Positions 53,541 through 54,537 of a DNA stretch of 54,537 nucleotides are shown here, piece after piece. This stretch comes from Plasmopara viticola (lineage: Eukaryota; Oomycota; Peronosporomycetes; Peronosporales; Peronosporaceae): NCBI GenBank assembly GCA_001695595.3, contig MBPM02000099.1, positions 189,580 to 244,116 on the forward strand. The letters run 5' to 3'. Each line of letters begins with the position of its first letter. Within the stretch, counting starts at the first letter, position 1. Position numbers and translations under genes: made by a program. A model generated the notes under the pieces. It saw nothing but the letters and a program-made list of their open reading frames with translations. It ran no database searches and was not told the DNA's origin.

Positions 53541-54537
53541 GCTTGATGTGTTACTTGACAACTGGGCAGGGCATACGTTAACTAACTTGATTAATTGCTA
53601 CTCGCAAATTCGAATGACAATGTCAAACATACTTACTTGGCTGCAAGTCCGCCTAAAGACACAGCATATGACGTTATAACGGCTTATAAACTTCACGAAG
53701 ATGCCTAAATATCGGGTTACACAATCGCTTCGACCATAAAGCGCTTTACTCTGCTCAATCGGACAATTTATAAGACCATAGCCGCTTCGACATTTCTGGA
53801 AGACCACTAAGGCCCCCTGAGACACGTTAGAGGTGATGAGGAGCATCAGAGTAATTCCAATATCGACTGGTGTGTTTCTCTAGCAGAAAAGTTTAAACGT
53901 TTTGGAAATGTCTTGGGAGTAATGAGCCCAAGCGCGTAAAGTGTTCGTGGTTTGGCCTATGCTCTGCTCACTAAAAAGCTCAAAGAAGGGGTCAGGCCTT
54001 GCTAGGAAGCTTTAAAAGTACAAAGCTAGATACGCGGGTCACCAAACGTCTTCATCCAACCATTAGTTTGATATTGTTGGGACAGTCAGCAATTGTATAC
54101 TTTCATTAGCATCAGAAAAGATTCCAAATTGACTTTTGTCTCGAAAGTCATCGAACGTGACGAAGCCATCGAGAGGCAACTGCGAAGCTGCCAAAAAGGA
54201 CGGTCATGAGATAGTCATCTCACTCTAAAACATGCCGCAGAAAATTACAGAATGGAGCTATCTTGCTCATGACAATGAGTTCTTGTCATGAGAAAACAGT
54301 GGTAAGATTCAGAGTGCATTTACGAGGTTGAGAATGATCTAGACCATGAATGGGGCGGATGATCTTCTCCGTTCTGAAGAGATCCAAGATGACTGGCTTT
54401 ATCGAGAGATGTAGCGTTAGATCCGGATCCAAATCTACTGAGCACAATTGTTTGCCGACACACCATGTGCTCGCCAGGCTGTGAGTTGGTTCGAACTAAC
54501 AAGCCTACATTGTGTATATAAATATGGTCGCTCAAGA
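53541..54537. other. intergenic to window end
   Basis: No recognisable gene. A minus-strand frame at 54320..54535 could be the edge of something outside the window but shows no motif. Confidence 0.3.

Overview
The window looks like nuclear DNA of an oomycete, probably a zoospore-forming Phytophthora or downy-mildew relative. The evidence is: (i) short 50-81 bp GT-AG introns with GTAAGT/GTGAGT/GTACGT donors; (ii) a secreted mucin-like protein made of Thr/Pro/Glu repeats; (iii) an RWP-RK transcription factor; (iv) a stand-alone aspartokinase, as expected for lysine synthesis by the diaminopimelate route; (v) PACRG, an axoneme protein that flagellum-less downy mildews would not need. The genus is inference.

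Layout. 1-4.5 kb is a dense gene island: the 3' end of RAE1/GLE2 (+), a frame-broken Sel1-repeat gene (-), a five-exon histone-fold gene (+) whose ATG lies 2 bp from the longest possible Sel1 start, and an aspartokinase (-). 4.5-10.4 kb is AT-rich and gene-poor, with a perfect long hairpin (5.1-5.2 kb), a decayed Ty3/gypsy pol (5.8-7.1 kb) and a fold-back (9.8-9.9 kb). 10.5-12.1 kb holds the RWP-RK gene. 14.5-24.2 kb is the most unusual part: two diverged arms of about 3.4-3.5 kb in inverted orientation around a 2.4 kb centre. The centre carries a broken D5-like helicase-primase of the kind found in nucleocytoplasmic large DNA viruses. The arms encode broken coiled-coil and Cys/His-rich proteins I cannot name. 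I read this as an old endogenized large-DNA-virus (or related virus-like element) fragment. 24.2-34.4 kb has further decayed plus-strand coding scraps, possibly the rest of the insertion. 35.6-38.4 kb is the mucin-like repeat gene. 39.0-43.1 kb holds a membrane-anchored sedolisin/tripeptidyl-peptidase and, convergent to it, PACRG; both lie between two direct copies of a ~310 bp dispersed repeat. 43.7-54.5 kb is gene-poor, with a tRNA-Gln-like pseudogene, hairpins and small repeats.

The host genes are unrelated housekeeping or secretory functions (mRNA export, chromatin, Asp-family amino acid synthesis, transcription, proteolysis, flagella) and form no operon-like unit. Three of them (Sel1, RWP-RK, mucin-like) each need one 1-2 nt frame correction, so small assembly errors are a live alternative to real decay. 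All intron calls are by eye; nothing was aligned or searched.
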